From: Motiliproteus sp036960175
Lineage (GTDB): Bacteria > Pseudomonadota > Gammaproteobacteria > Pseudomonadales > Balneatricaceae
Assembly (NCBI GenBank): GCA_036960175.1
Contig: JBALWH010000013.1
Coordinates: 1 to 64,000, forward strand
Reading direction: 5' to 3'
DNA length: 64,000 bases
Numbering within the stretch: position 1 is the stretch's first letter; each line of letters begins with the position of its first letter. Below, one piece after another: positions 46,111 to 55,168 of the stretch. The notes under the pieces were generated by a model. The model searched no databases and was not told the DNA's origin. It saw only the letters and a list, made by a program, of their open reading frames with translations. The position numbers and the translations under genes were made by a program.

Positions 46111-46665
46111 TTATACTCTCAACCAGGCTTGTGCGGGATGGGCATCTTCGTTTGTCTCAGACACCAGCTGGGCATGTTCGTCAAACTCCCAACACTGACC
46201 GCAGTTTCTATAATAGCTGAATCCACAATGGGGATAGACTGACTTACTGTCGACATAAGCCTGATAGAGATCCACCACCTTTTCAATTTCACCCTGTTTA
46301 GCCATTGCACTCAGTTCAACCGGCACGCTAAAACCAAACAAACCCGGAACAAGACCCACAAGGAACAGGGGCGATGGCCTCTGCAATAATGTGAATTGAA
46401 TTTTGGGCCTGAATTGTTCGCGCCATTCCATAGTCTGTTTGGTCTCTACTGCAGTTATAGCTGCGTGATAGTCCACATCCGGTATATCCAGGGTTTGTTG
46501 TACAAGTAACTCAAAACCTGCTGGCGCTTTGAGCGTTGCCCCAAAGGTATCGAGCTTTCGCAGGCCTCCTGAAATGCTTTTATAACCAAGCTGGGTGACT
46601 AACTGCGAGCGGGTGAAACCCAGTGCGTTGCTGCGTTGCTTGATAAGTCTTTCGAGTTCATTCAT
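46111..46665 (-). CDS. Hypothetical protein (184 aa) with an N-terminal HTH-like segment
   Basis: I start it at the ATG that has AGAAGGA eight bases upstream, 42 bases inside the longest frame. It begins MNELERLIKQRSNALGFTRS, then QLVTQLGYKSISGGLRKLDT, a possible helix-turn-helix. The C-terminus has CGFSYYRNCGQCWEF with several Cys residues. Function unknown. It is cotranscribed with the hydrolase gene. Confidence 0.5.
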   Translation of the reverse strand: MNELERLIKQRSNALGFTRSQLVTQLGYKSISGGLRKLDTFGATLKAPAGFELLVQQTLDIPDVDYHAAITAVETKQTMEWREQFRPKIQFTLLQRPSPLFLVGLVPGLFGFSVPVELSAMAKQGEIEKVVDLYQAYVDSKSVYPHCGFSYYRNCGQCWEFDEHAQLVSETNEDAHPAQAWLRV

Positions 46666-46868
46666 TGGTAATGTCCTTCTCACTCCATCTATAGGATCGA
46701 TAGTCATAGCGGAGTAAGGCCAATGACATCGCTTTAGCAGTATTTTTTAATCGCCCTGCAAGTTGATGCTTAAATCGGCGAGGTAATAGTGTTCATCCCT
46801 GAACTCCGGTATTTTTCAATACGGGTTGCGCTTCCCTTCGACAGTGCCCATATTAATCGATAACCTAT

Positions 46869-46897
46869 ACATGTCTATATTGGCTACATATACAGGT
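46869..46897 (+). promoter_or_regulatory. Dispersed palindromic operator, copy 4
   Basis: ACATGTCTATATTG...CTACATATACAGGT with the flank CGTGTTTTCAGGCAGGTTAT. It is 204 bases upstream of the 46665 start and shares about 90 bases of flank with copy 6 (52662), including GCTAATCAGAGCCCCGCTAC-like sequence. Confidence 0.7.
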
Positions 46898-46931
46898 CGT
46901 GTTTTCAGGCAGGTTATTGACGCTGGGCTAA

Positions 46932-47018
46932 TCAGAGCCCCGCTACGCATCCTTTCTGCATTACCGTTAATATATAGAAGATAAAAATGTAAAACGCTAT
47001 AGCAAATATCTTATTCAT
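46932..47018 (-). CDS. 28-aa hydrophobic peptide
   Basis: A short frame MNKIFAIAFYIFIFYILTVM followed by QKGCVAGL, with AGGTGG six bases before the ATG. One transmembrane helix is likely. Such peptides can be toxins or membrane regulators. It reads into operator copy 4. Real but unproven. Confidence 0.4.
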   Translation of the reverse strand: MNKIFAIAFYIFIFYILTVMQKGCVAGL

Positions 47019-47050
47019 ACTAGACCACCTTTTGTAACCTTGCGATTTGA

Positions 47051-47701
47051 CTAAACCAAGATCAGTTCTTGTGCCTTGGCATATCGCTGCTGTGGCGACA
47101 TGCCGCTGTAATATTCTTGAACGTCACCACCGCTAATTAATGACGACTTGTCACCGGTATCCGGGTTTACGACAAAACTTCTAATGGTTTGACTGGCATC
47201 CCCTTCTCGCCATCGAATATTGAATGCGCACTGTTCTCTAAAAAAGCACATTTCGTTGTATTCAGGAATATGATGGTGTATCCACCAGGCTAATGATGCC
47301 CAGTCACCGGTGCGTTCAAAATAGTCTTGGTAAGCAGGAATCACAATGCAGGCCGTGGCACCCATAAGGCCTTCTGCAGTCAATGCATCCCATATGTGTG
47401 CGCCGTAATTAGACTCGTTACTAGCGCAGTTCCAGCGCTTGCTTTGTCCAACGGCATTAACCTCGGGGGATCTATATCCCGATCTAATCGAAACTTTGCC
47501 CCATACTGCATGAATAGGCTCTAATACCTTCTCACATAACTGAGATCCGGCTTCAATGGCCAGTGACGGATTGTCGGGTGCATTAGTGAGCCCTTCTAGC
47601 TGGGCTATTTCTGAGTGCAGGAACTCTCGCATATAAAAGTTAGGCGACAGGCGCTGCCGACCCAGTGCTTCCAGTTTTTTGTAACTCCATTGTTTAGCCA
47701 T
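47051..47701 (-). CDS. Peptidase M15-like protein
   Basis: The 216-residue protein has a C-terminal domain with SIRSGYRSPEVNA, SNYGAHIWDA and a later WIHHHIPEYNEMCFF, the layout of zinc D-Ala-D-Ala-type M15 peptidases (His and Asp zinc ligands, then a second His). No signal peptide is visible. It could cut peptidoglycan if exported or released, as in phage endolysins. It shares the 47702-47819 promoter region with the divergent WYL regulator gene. Confidence 0.6.
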   Translation of the reverse strand: MAKQWSYKKLEALGRQRLSPNFYMREFLHSEIAQLEGLTNAPDNPSLAIEAGSQLCEKVLEPIHAVWGKVSIRSGYRSPEVNAVGQSKRWNCASNESNYGAHIWDALTAEGLMGATACIVIPAYQDYFERTGDWASLAWWIHHHIPEYNEMCFFREQCAFNIRWREGDASQTIRSFVVNPDTGDKSSLISGGDVQEYYSGMSPQQRYAKAQELILV

Positions 47702-47752
47702 GAGCCACCTCGAATCTATCTGCTATGAAATCCATAATACGCCCCCGTACTT

Positions 47753-47781
47753 TTATATCTATAATGTCCATATACACAGGT
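47753..47781 (+). promoter_or_regulatory. Dispersed palindromic operator, copy 5, before WYL regulator 1
   Basis: A more divergent copy with a TATAAT -10-like box (47759-47764) inside it, 39 bases upstream of the WYL gene start. Repressor binding would cover the promoter, so autoregulation is likely. It also faces the M15 gene. Confidence 0.6.
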
Positions 47782-47819
47782 ACAGTATTCAAGCACATGT
47801 AGATTGAGGGTAATGCGGC

Positions 47820-48692
47820 ATGACTCAGGATGAAGAAACGCCAATTAGTTGGGATCTGTTACTCAGGTACCGCTTAATCGAAATCATCGCGCTGTGGGAA
47901 GGTCGGCTAAGCAGTACGCATCTTTGTAACGCCTTTGGAATTGGCCGGCAGCAGGCATCGAAGGACATTGGCGCATATACTAAAGAGCTTGCCCCAGGCA
48001 ACCTGGAGTACGATGGCTCTTTAAAGGGTTACAAGCCTACCCCGGCCTTTTGCCCCAAGTTCACCCAAGGCATAGCCGAAGAATATTTACTACTACTCAC
48101 CAACAATAATCAATTAGGTAAAACGTTTAAAAACCTCGCTCTGGGAATGGAAAACACCGAACTACTGAATGTACCCATAAGAGATGTTAAACCTGAAATT
48201 ATTCGCGCGATAGTCACTGCAGCAAGACAGCAAAAACGACTGGATGTCGATTACGTATCAATGCATGCGCCCGATCGAGAAGGCCGGGTGATCGTGCCTC
48301 ATACCATTGTGCACACGGGCCTGCGATGGCATGTACGCGCCTGGTGTGAGAAAAACAGCGATTATCGAGACTTTGTACTTAGCCGGTTCAGGGGTACACC
48401 AGAAATAATGGATATGTCAGAGCACGGGGTAGATGCAGATACAGCCTGGCAACAAGAAGTTACCATTAATCTTAAGCCTGACCGACGGTTAACCGAGGCC
48501 CAACAATCGCTTGTGGCCGCAGACTACGGTATGACCGACAATCAATTGAACATCACCACCCGCGGCTGCCTGGTCCATTATGCTCTTTGGGCGCTGAGGG
48601 TGGATACAAAAGACAATGCCCTGCAGGACAACCCTGTTGCACAACAGATTGTGGTCACGAATATGAATGATTTGAGGCGATGGTTGTTTTAG
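47820..48692 (+). CDS. WYL-domain transcriptional regulator 1
   Basis: The 290-residue protein has an N-terminal winged helix (WDLLLRYRLIEIIALWEGRL, then CNAFGIGRQQASKDI), a WYL domain from about 130 with RAIVTAARQQKRLDVDYVSM, VPHTIVHTGLRWHVRAW and DFVLSRFRG, and a C-terminal domain. This is the architecture of BrxR/CapW repressors of defence systems, which bind palindromes and respond to a ligand. It is close to the second regulator (58301-59164) along its whole length. A palindromic site lies in its own promoter. Confidence 0.85.
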   Translation: MTQDEETPISWDLLLRYRLIEIIALWEGRLSSTHLCNAFGIGRQQASKDIGAYTKELAPGNLEYDGSLKGYKPTPAFCPKFTQGIAEEYLLLLTNNNQLGKTFKNLALGMENTELLNVPIRDVKPEIIRAIVTAARQQKRLDVDYVSMHAPDREGRVIVPHTIVHTGLRWHVRAWCEKNSDYRDFVLSRFRGTPEIMDMSEHGVDADTAWQQEVTINLKPDRRLTEAQQSLVAADYGMTDNQLNITTRGCLVHYALWALRVDTKDNALQDNPVAQQIVVTNMNDLRRWLF

Positions 48693-48834
48693 AAATTGCT
48701 ACAGTCTCGCACCCACTTGTTTAATCGGCAATCCAATGGGCTGCAACCATTACAGCCAGAGGAATTTCACCACTAAGTCACGCTCTGCTGCTAGTGATAA
48801 AATCTCTCCACAAATGGAAATATGGACAGGCCCC

Positions 48835-49104
48835 TCATTCAAAAAAGAGAATAAGAATACAAATCACGATAGCGACACCTGTTCCCCAGACCAGTTTTGT
48901 TACGGGGTCATTCTCTAGGCGCCACGACAAGGGCATATCCTTAATCCCGAAATCATTGTGTAGTTTCGGCCTAGACGCGCCTGATGGTTTGGTCCCTGAT
49001 TTGGTAATATACACTCCCGCGGCCATCAAGACGCCCCTTACACTGGCGGGGTTGGTATTAAATTTTTCAGCCAATTGCTCAACCAGGTCTGATGTATTCA
49101 ACAC
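48835..49104 (-). CDS. Small membrane-anchored protein (89 aa)
   Basis: The N-terminus has LVEQLAEKFNTNPASVRGVL, a possible helix-turn-helix, followed by a basic linker. A C-terminal hydrophobic segment, LVWGTGVAIVICILILFFE, should anchor it. It is the last gene of a unit with the ankyrin gene (29 bases) and the 112-residue gene. Family unknown. Confidence 0.6.
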   Translation of the reverse strand: MLNTSDLVEQLAEKFNTNPASVRGVLMAAGVYITKSGTKPSGASRPKLHNDFGIKDMPLSWRLENDPVTKLVWGTGVAIVICILILFFE

Positions 49105-49133
49105 GGACGGGTTCTGGGACTGATATTGTTCAA

Positions 49134-52034
49134 TTAACTGCTCTCGCGAGGCTTCACTCCAGTCTTTTTTTTAGACTTTTCCGAGGATTTTTTTGAGGCT
49201 TTTTTAGCGGTCTTTTTCTGGGCCTTTTTTCGCTCCTTTAATGCCACTTCTAGCAGAGCTACTATTTCCTCCTTGTCGTCATCATCGATATCTTCGCGTT
49301 TGTCGGCTATCTTTAGTAAATCCTCTAGTAGATCGGTATCAAGCTTGGGAAACAGATCCATATCATCCATCCAGCTCAGAGATTCTAAGGAGCCAATAGA
49401 GACAGCCTGGGTAAACACACCCAATTCAGACATTAGACTTATAAAACCCGACGAACCATGCTCGGCAGCCAGTTCAGCCAGCGAAGAATATCCTTCACTA
49501 TTAAGCGCTAATGGATCTGCGCCCAGAGAGATGAGTTCCTTCGCCACTTCAAGGGGGTCATTCGCGTCTAACGCCATGGAAACAGTTCCTTGGCCGTTGT
49601 CGAGTACAATGCTTAGATCTGCCCCACGACTGACCAAAAACCTAAGCATTTCGAAGTCATCATGTGGCACCGCTACCAAAACGGCCGTACGGTTATTATT
49701 TCCCGCGGCATTTATATTGGCGCCCGCATTCAATAATTTTTTAGCCAGATCAATATCATTTTTCCAAGCTGCATCCATTAGCGCAGTGCCGCCATCCCCT
49801 CGGCAATAAGCCGGATTCGCCCCCATAGTAATTAAATCATCTACAATGTCCGCTCTGGAATTTGCCGCTGCGATCATCAATAAGTCATAATCCCCCTCTC
49901 CAATGACAAAATTGGGATCAATTTCTGTATCGCTTGCGAGATGTTCTCTAATCAGTTTACTACCCCCATCAAGGGCGATATAGACGGCTAATTTCTGGTT
50001 GCAATTAAGTCCCGCCAGGACCGAAGACATAACTGGATCATTTACATTTAAGCCTTCAGAGACACTCCACCCCGGAATTTCATGTTTCCACGCTAGTGGC
50101 GAGCCTTCCCAAACACCGCATATCGACAGTTCAAGGAGTGGCCAGAAATCTGGTTCATAGAGACCAAACAGATCTTTCGAATCTGTTGCAGCGATTTCCT
50201 CGTCCGAAAATTCAAATCCGCTGTCTTTTAGCAGTATACGCTTTTCATTGCCGCCATCTTCATCCTCACTTGCTAGAGCGGATAAAACAACCTTAAAGAA
50301 TTCTTTGGGATAATCTTCTTTAAGCTCGGCGGCCATTTTCGGCAAAAAGGTTTTTATCGTCTCAACAGCCTGGTTTGCTAACCAATATAAACTCACAATG
50401 TTGGGTCGCCACCCGTGCTTTACGAACAGATCAAATATTTCAATTGCTTCGAGATCAGTTGTAGAGCCGATGGCAAGTAATACTGGGTCAATTTCAATTC
50501 CTTGGCCGCCTCTTCGTACTTTTGCACCGCTGTTCAGCAGGCATTCTATAACTGCTATATTCCCATTAATACAGGCCTCATGTAGAGCGGTTCTCCCATT
50601 GTCATCATTCTCTTCTCCGCCCTCAATAGGGAGGTTAACATCCGCACCGGCGCTAATCAGTGATTTCAATATTCCCATATTGGCATCTATGGATGCATTG
50701 TGTAGCGCGACATAACCTTCGTAATCATAGATATCCGTCTTCGCTCCTGCGGCTAGCAGTCTATCTAAAAATATTTGATTCCCACGCTTTACCGCTGATT
50801 TAAGGACAGTCCAACCAAGATTATTCTGCCAATCTATATCTGCTCCAGCGTCAATAAATAGCTCCAGCAGTTCCTCAGACTCATTCTCTAAAGCCTGCAT
50901 CAACGGCGACGACCCTCCCTCCCCGGAGGGTACAGTGTTAAGTTTTGCTCCTTGAGACACCAAATATTTACAAGCCTCAGGTGAATTTACTTGTGCGGCA
51001 AAGGTTATTGCGGACATGCCGTCTGAGTTAGTGGCATTAACGTCGGCGCCATTTTCTACTAGAAGTTTAAGGTAGTCGCTTCCAAACTGTGCCGCGATTG
51101 CAATTGGTGGTATATCGTATGTTTCGCCAGCACAGATACGGGTATTTACATCTTCTTTCCAGCGATCGACAGTATCAACAGCAATTTTGTAGCCTTCCTC
51201 ATTGTCATCATGAAATATCGCAGCCCACAACGGATACTTATCTAGCCTTTCCTCTAAATCCAACGCTAATATGTCATTAAGATCCACTTGACCATGTTCA
51301 GGCTCACCGCCTGACATACTAAAAATATTTGCTGACGTATCTTCGTCATCTTCATTCTCGTCTTCGTCGTCTTCTCCAAAAAGGTCATCTGCAACGGAGT
51401 CTAAAAAGGCAGGTATAGTGTTCATGATATTTAGGTAAGACAGACTTTGTATTAGTTCAAAATTATCAAAAATTTCCTCAACTGACCCAAATGCATACAG
51501 TGCCGCCACGATACCCTTAGATACGATGTCGTCTAATTGCGGCTCTATGACAGCCATAATCTCTGACAATTGATCCATAGTATAATCGTCTTGCATCTCC
51601 TCTAGTTTTTCTTTGAATATGACTGTAACTAGCTCCTCTTCAAAAAGAGCGTCGTTTACTAAATCGCACTGTGAGAGTTCATTCCGGCTAAAAAACACCT
51701 TTTCTACAGGGTGCTCTAAGACCTCAAGGTCAGGTAGAACCGAGTAATTTTGAATCGCATCGAAAAATGAGGTTATTGAAGCCATAGTTACGCGTACGCC
51801 TAGGCCATCTACTCGGTCGTCTTCATCCAGCTGAGTGAAAAGTGGAAGCGGTGAAACACTACCATCACCGTCTACAATGGCGTAATCAAAGCCATCAAAT
51901 CGCATGGCATAAGGGGGCGGCCCGAATAGATCGTTGATGGAAGGATCTATATCTGCCATCGGCGCCACTGCAGAAGCAACAACCAGCTCTCGTATGTCTG
52001 ATTGATCTTCAATAATCTGATTATATTTATTCAT
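49134..52034 (-). CDS. Large ankyrin-repeat protein (966 aa)
   Basis: The N-terminal 300 residues are acidic without clear motifs. Two sets of ankyrin repeats follow (about 310-560 and 740-890) with typical turns such as DYLKLLVENGADVNATNSDG and DLAKKLLNAGANINAAGNNN. A lysine-rich C-terminal tail (about 930-966) may bind nucleic acid or the membrane. Ankyrin arrays bind proteins; the partner is unknown. No signal peptide. It lies in a three-gene unit. Confidence 0.8.
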   Translation of the reverse strand: MNKYNQIIEDQSDIRELVVASAVAPMADIDPSINDLFGPPPYAMRFDGFDYAIVDGDGSVSPLPLFTQLDEDDRVDGLGVRVTMASITSFFDAIQNYSVLPDLEVLEHPVEKVFFSRNELSQCDLVNDALFEEELVTVIFKEKLEEMQDDYTMDQLSEIMAVIEPQLDDIVSKGIVAALYAFGSVEEIFDNFELIQSLSYLNIMNTIPAFLDSVADDLFGEDDEDENEDDEDTSANIFSMSGGEPEHGQVDLNDILALDLEERLDKYPLWAAIFHDDNEEGYKIAVDTVDRWKEDVNTRICAGETYDIPPIAIAAQFGSDYLKLLVENGADVNATNSDGMSAITFAAQVNSPEACKYLVSQGAKLNTVPSGEGGSSPLMQALENESEELLELFIDAGADIDWQNNLGWTVLKSAVKRGNQIFLDRLLAAGAKTDIYDYEGYVALHNASIDANMGILKSLISAGADVNLPIEGGEENDDNGRTALHEACINGNIAVIECLLNSGAKVRRGGQGIEIDPVLLAIGSTTDLEAIEIFDLFVKHGWRPNIVSLYWLANQAVETIKTFLPKMAAELKEDYPKEFFKVVLSALASEDEDGGNEKRILLKDSGFEFSDEEIAATDSKDLFGLYEPDFWPLLELSICGVWEGSPLAWKHEIPGWSVSEGLNVNDPVMSSVLAGLNCNQKLAVYIALDGGSKLIREHLASDTEIDPNFVIGEGDYDLLMIAAANSRADIVDDLITMGANPAYCRGDGGTALMDAAWKNDIDLAKKLLNAGANINAAGNNNRTAVLVAVPHDDFEMLRFLVSRGADLSIVLDNGQGTVSMALDANDPLEVAKELISLGADPLALNSEGYSSLAELAAEHGSSGFISLMSELGVFTQAVSIGSLESLSWMDDMDLFPKLDTDLLEDLLKIADKREDIDDDDKEEIVALLEVALKERKKAQKKTAKKASKKSSEKSKKKTGVKPRESS

Positions 52035-52125
52035 AGTTAATAGTCCCTTATTACTATTTCAATACAGTAAATGACAAATAAATTCGAGTATGGGTTAGAT
52101 ATGGCCTGACAAACGATGATATCGA

Positions 52126-52464
52126 TCAAGAATCTATGATTTCAGCCATTACCGACAGCACCTGAGGTTCAATCATATCCATGGAGTTACAAAGCGGGCT
52201 TGATGGGTCTCTTGTCTCAATCTCATGGATGAGATCTTGGCAATATTCTAAGGCATCCTGCTTGTCACGCTTTCTTCTGTCATCAATTTCTACCAAATGA
52301 GCATAGTATCCTTCTCCCTGCTCCTGCCAGCTTATATCCATTTCACTGTCAGCTGGGCTGCGATTTATGGCTTCAATAAATTGTGTAGCAGCTAGCCTGT
52401 CCTCGTCATTCATTTTATCAAGATTGGTTTGCTCAAACTCTTTCTGAAGGAATGCAGCTCTCAT
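52126..52464 (-). CDS. Hypothetical protein (112 aa)
   Basis: An acidic helical protein, MRAAFLQKEFEQTNLDKMND onward, first in the unit with the ankyrin gene, 91 bases upstream of it. AAAGGATAT before the ATG serves as ribosome site. No family recognised. Operator copy 6 is about 200 bases upstream. Confidence 0.55.
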   Translation of the reverse strand: MRAAFLQKEFEQTNLDKMNDEDRLAATQFIEAINRSPADSEMDISWQEQGEGYYAHLVEIDDRRKRDKQDALEYCQDLIHEIETRDPSSPLCNSMDMIEPQVLSVMAEIIDS

Positions 52465-52492
52465 AATTATATCCTTTGTAGCAAATGTAAAA

Positions 52493-52612
52493 TTAGTGTA
52501 TCTCGTAGACCTCGATCAATTCAATGTTGAATGTACCGAGCCCCGTCTGGTAGGCGCTGAGAAGCTTGATTACGCGATCACCCAGGTTATTTATAGTGCT
52601 TAGATCTACGAA
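52493..52612 (-). pseudogene. Possible gene fragment upstream of the 112-aa gene
   Basis: A stop-to-stop frame of 40 codons reads VDLSTINNLGDRVIKLL then SAYQTGLGTFNIELIEVYEI, credible protein-like sequence, but there is no start codon. It may be the C-terminal relic of a gene. Nothing else is seen in 52465-52661. Confidence 0.3.
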
Positions 52613-52661
52613 TTAATAGCGTTCGTCCCTACAACAATGTCTATATTATGTGATACGCCTT

Positions 52662-52690
52662 ATATGTCTAGATTGGCTACACATACAGGT
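52662..52690 (+). promoter_or_regulatory. Dispersed palindromic operator, copy 6
   Basis: ATATGTCTAGATTG...CTACACATACAGGT with the flank CGTGTTTTCAGGCAGGTTAT. The downstream sequence (about 52700-52755) also resembles that after copy 4. It lies between the ankyrin unit (minus) and the coiled-coil gene (plus). Confidence 0.65.
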
Positions 52691-52909
52691 CGTGTTTTCA
52701 GGCAGGTTATTGATGCAGCTGCTAATTAGAGCCCTGCCACGCATTCCTTTTTTCATATGGCCAATACATTAAAATGATGCTTTAAGGTTTTTTCATAATT
52801 ACCCATTTGCAGTACAATTTGCGCCACCGACTGCCTTTCGTTGTCTCTCCTAAAGGCGTCTAGTAAACTCAGGTATGATTCCATTGAATTAGCTATCAGG
52901 GTAAATCGG

Positions 52910-53917
52910 ATGTTTGAACGTACCAAAAACTTTTTTCGTGATATTCGTATTAACCTCGATTTCCCAAAGTTTGAGCGTCAGTGCCGACTAGAGCATAACA
53001 ATCAGGCAGATAGGAGATACTCAACAAAGAAGCTCGATGCTGAGAGAAAGGCCCTTGTATCCAAAATTGAGTCTGAAGCCAATAGTAATTTTGGCAGCCA
53101 GATTAAAAATAAGAAACAGCAGATTACTCGTAATAAGACTATAGAAAATAAAAAGGAGAAGAAAATTTCTTTATTAACAAGATACTACAAACAGGAATTA
53201 GGCGTTTTATACGAAAGAAAAGATGACCTGTTTTCAAAAAAGGCTGAACTCTATGAAAGTAAAAATGAATTGAGTCGTATGATTTCTGATGCTTTTGATG
53301 AAAAAAATAATGCATATGAAGAGCTGAATTATTGTAAAGACCAAATTGACTCTTGGTACGCTAAGTCCGACAGAACACCATGGTTATCTGGAAATTCGGG
53401 TAAAAAATTACCAAAACACTCTCTTTTTGGGCAAAGCTTCGGCGATCTTGACTCATATAAATACGCTAGGGACTCAGCCTTTGACGATGTAACGACGGCG
53501 AAAAGCAGAATAGGCAACCTAAAACAGGAGCAACACACATTCAACTCTGAAATATCAGAAGTAAAGCGTCAAATTGATAACCTAATAAGGCAAATAGGCA
53601 CGGTCAAAGAAGACAGAGGAAAAATGTATGAGCTAAAGAAAGAAGGATTCAATAAAAATACGTTACAAAAAGACCTTGATGAAATCTACGAGGCTATCAA
53701 AACATTAAGGAATGAATTAGTAGAGTTAGAGTCAGGAAGGCGTGAATACGTTATCTCAGAAAGTCATACACAGGGAGTGAAAAAACTAGAATCAAACATT
53801 AGAAATATAGAGATGAAAAAGGAGCAATTCATAAAAATCTTTGATCTTGAAGAAAACCACCAGAATAGGATTGTAACTCATAGAAAGCTATGGCTCAGAA
53901 AAAGAACTACGGCCTAA
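52910..53917 (+). CDS. Long coiled-coil protein
   Basis: The product, 335 residues from this ATG, is nearly all charged helix: KAELYESKNELSRMISDAFD, then GNLKQEQHTFNSEISEVKRQ. No enzyme domain is seen. It may be a structural or sensor protein, perhaps with the small glycine-rich frame just after it. I prefer the ATG with AGGG upstream to a TTG 69 bases earlier. It is AT-rich relative to its neighbours. Confidence 0.65.
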   Translation: MFERTKNFFRDIRINLDFPKFERQCRLEHNNQADRRYSTKKLDAERKALVSKIESEANSNFGSQIKNKKQQITRNKTIENKKEKKISLLTRYYKQELGVLYERKDDLFSKKAELYESKNELSRMISDAFDEKNNAYEELNYCKDQIDSWYAKSDRTPWLSGNSGKKLPKHSLFGQSFGDLDSYKYARDSAFDDVTTAKSRIGNLKQEQHTFNSEISEVKRQIDNLIRQIGTVKEDRGKMYELKKEGFNKNTLQKDLDEIYEAIKTLRNELVELESGRREYVISESHTQGVKKLESNIRNIEMKKEQFIKIFDLEENHQNRIVTHRKLWLRKRTTA

Positions 53918-53967
53918 CAAACTCTTGCATCAGAAAATTAAAAATTTCACCCTGCGCTACCATTAAC

Positions 53968-54181
53968 TGCCGATAGTACTGCAGAAGTCGTCGATGCCGT
54001 TGGTGTAGGTGCAGGTGTGACCGCGGCGGCAGGTACAACAGGGATAATCGCAGGCACAGCTGGCGTGCTTGGCACAACAGCTGCGGCACTAACGTCACCT
54101 TTCGTCATTGCAACTGCTGCTGTTGTTGCTGTCAGTATAGGAGCTCTGGAAGGCAGCTGCTATTATCTAGATTCCGAGTAA
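53968..54181 (+). pseudogene. Start-less fragment of a glycine/alanine-rich membrane protein
   Basis: The open frame before the TAA at 54179-54181 reads VGVGAGVTAAAGTTGIIAGT, then SPFVIATAAVVAVSIGALEG, a glycine-zipper membrane hairpin. There is no ATG in frame and a stop lies just upstream, so it is probably a truncated gene. It is similar in type to the 63293-63853 product. The rest of 53918-54270 is empty. Confidence 0.35.
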
Positions 54182-54270
54182 TAGAAATATCATGATGTAA
54201 CGACCCGTGTAGATACCCCTCATTGATGACATATCAATCTAGTTTTCAGATGCAAGAGAGCTAACTTTTG

Positions 54271-54771
54271 TCATCGATTGTTATTGTTGGGTAACTGCTT
54301 TAATCGGTCCATTGCAAAACCAGTGGATTGAACTATATCCAACCCATTGCAATTATTAAACAGCGGGGTATCGCATTTTACTTCTGCGGTTAGTGCCAGA
54401 TGATAATAGACCTCAGCCGAAGCATAATACTCTAGACCTTCTGCCGCTCGGCCAAGATAGTAATAGCCCTGATCTAACTCATGGCCCACTTTGGCCACAA
54501 GGAATACTAGGTCTTCCCAGCTTTGACGGTCGTATAGGTTACGTAGCTCGCGGCTTTCCCAGCCCCATCTCCCCGAGCAAGATATGCCACAGCTTAACCT
54601 CAAATTCCCCTCGCTGAAGGCATCAAAATAATCAACCGGGATGTTGTTAGCTGTGGTATAGCCACCAAAAGAGCACGCTGATACGAGAGTAACCCAGGAG
54701 GTAAATATTAGGACGGACAGTAGATGATACTTACCAGTATTATACAATGCTACCAGCATATGCCTAATCAA
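54271..54771 (-). CDS. Putative lipoprotein (166 aa)
   Basis: A hydrophobic N-terminal segment (LLSVLIFTSWVTLVSAC) ends in a lipobox LVSAC, so the mature protein should start at the Cys and be lipid-anchored. The rest is soluble, helix-rich (QGYYYLGRAAEGLEYYASAE) and resembles a Sel1/TPR-type array. Four further Cys residues may form disulfides. Function unknown. It follows the 54783 gene. Confidence 0.65.
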   Translation of the reverse strand: MIRHMLVALYNTGKYHLLSVLIFTSWVTLVSACSFGGYTTANNIPVDYFDAFSEGNLRLSCGISCSGRWGWESRELRNLYDRQSWEDLVFLVAKVGHELDQGYYYLGRAAEGLEYYASAEVYYHLALTAEVKCDTPLFNNCNGLDIVQSTGFAMDRLKQLPNNNNR

Positions 54772-54782
54772 TATTTGGATAA

Positions 54783-55001
54783 TTAACTAGCGTCGCTGCG
54801 TTTTTTCCGCCAACTACCATCCCTATTTCGAGATCTATTTTTCCCAGCTGTTGGTCCACTTTTCACGACTGGACCACTCGTTTTATTGGGTGATTTCTTT
54901 GAGTCCTTTTTCCCAGATCCCGACTTCTCACCAAAACCGAATATACCCATGATATACGCTCCATTTAAAAATCCAGTCATAAAAAATCGCCTGTTTTCCA
55001 C
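54783..55001 (-). CDS. Small basic protein (72 aa)
   Basis: A short hydrophobic start followed by a Lys/Ser/Gly-rich tail (EKSGSGKKDSKKSPNKTSGP). ATG starts exist at residue 1, at residue 8 (MTGFLNG) and at residue 18 (MGIFGFG). It may be a nucleic-acid-binding or membrane peptide. Weak evidence beyond its frame. Confidence 0.4.
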   Translation of the reverse strand: MENRRFFMTGFLNGAYIMGIFGFGEKSGSGKKDSKKSPNKTSGPVVKSGPTAGKNRSRNRDGSWRKKRSDAS

Positions 55002-55168
55002 CGATTTCGATTCGGTGCTATCTAAGTGTCGGTGTTATTGGTTCGCGAGACTATGCGCTGGATCAAAAGAAGTTAGCGTCTAGTAAACCTCGGAAACAAT
55101 GGGTCTCTCCCAGTTGTATTTTCTCTCAGTTGATGACTCATACCAATAAAAACCGAGACACGTCAAAG

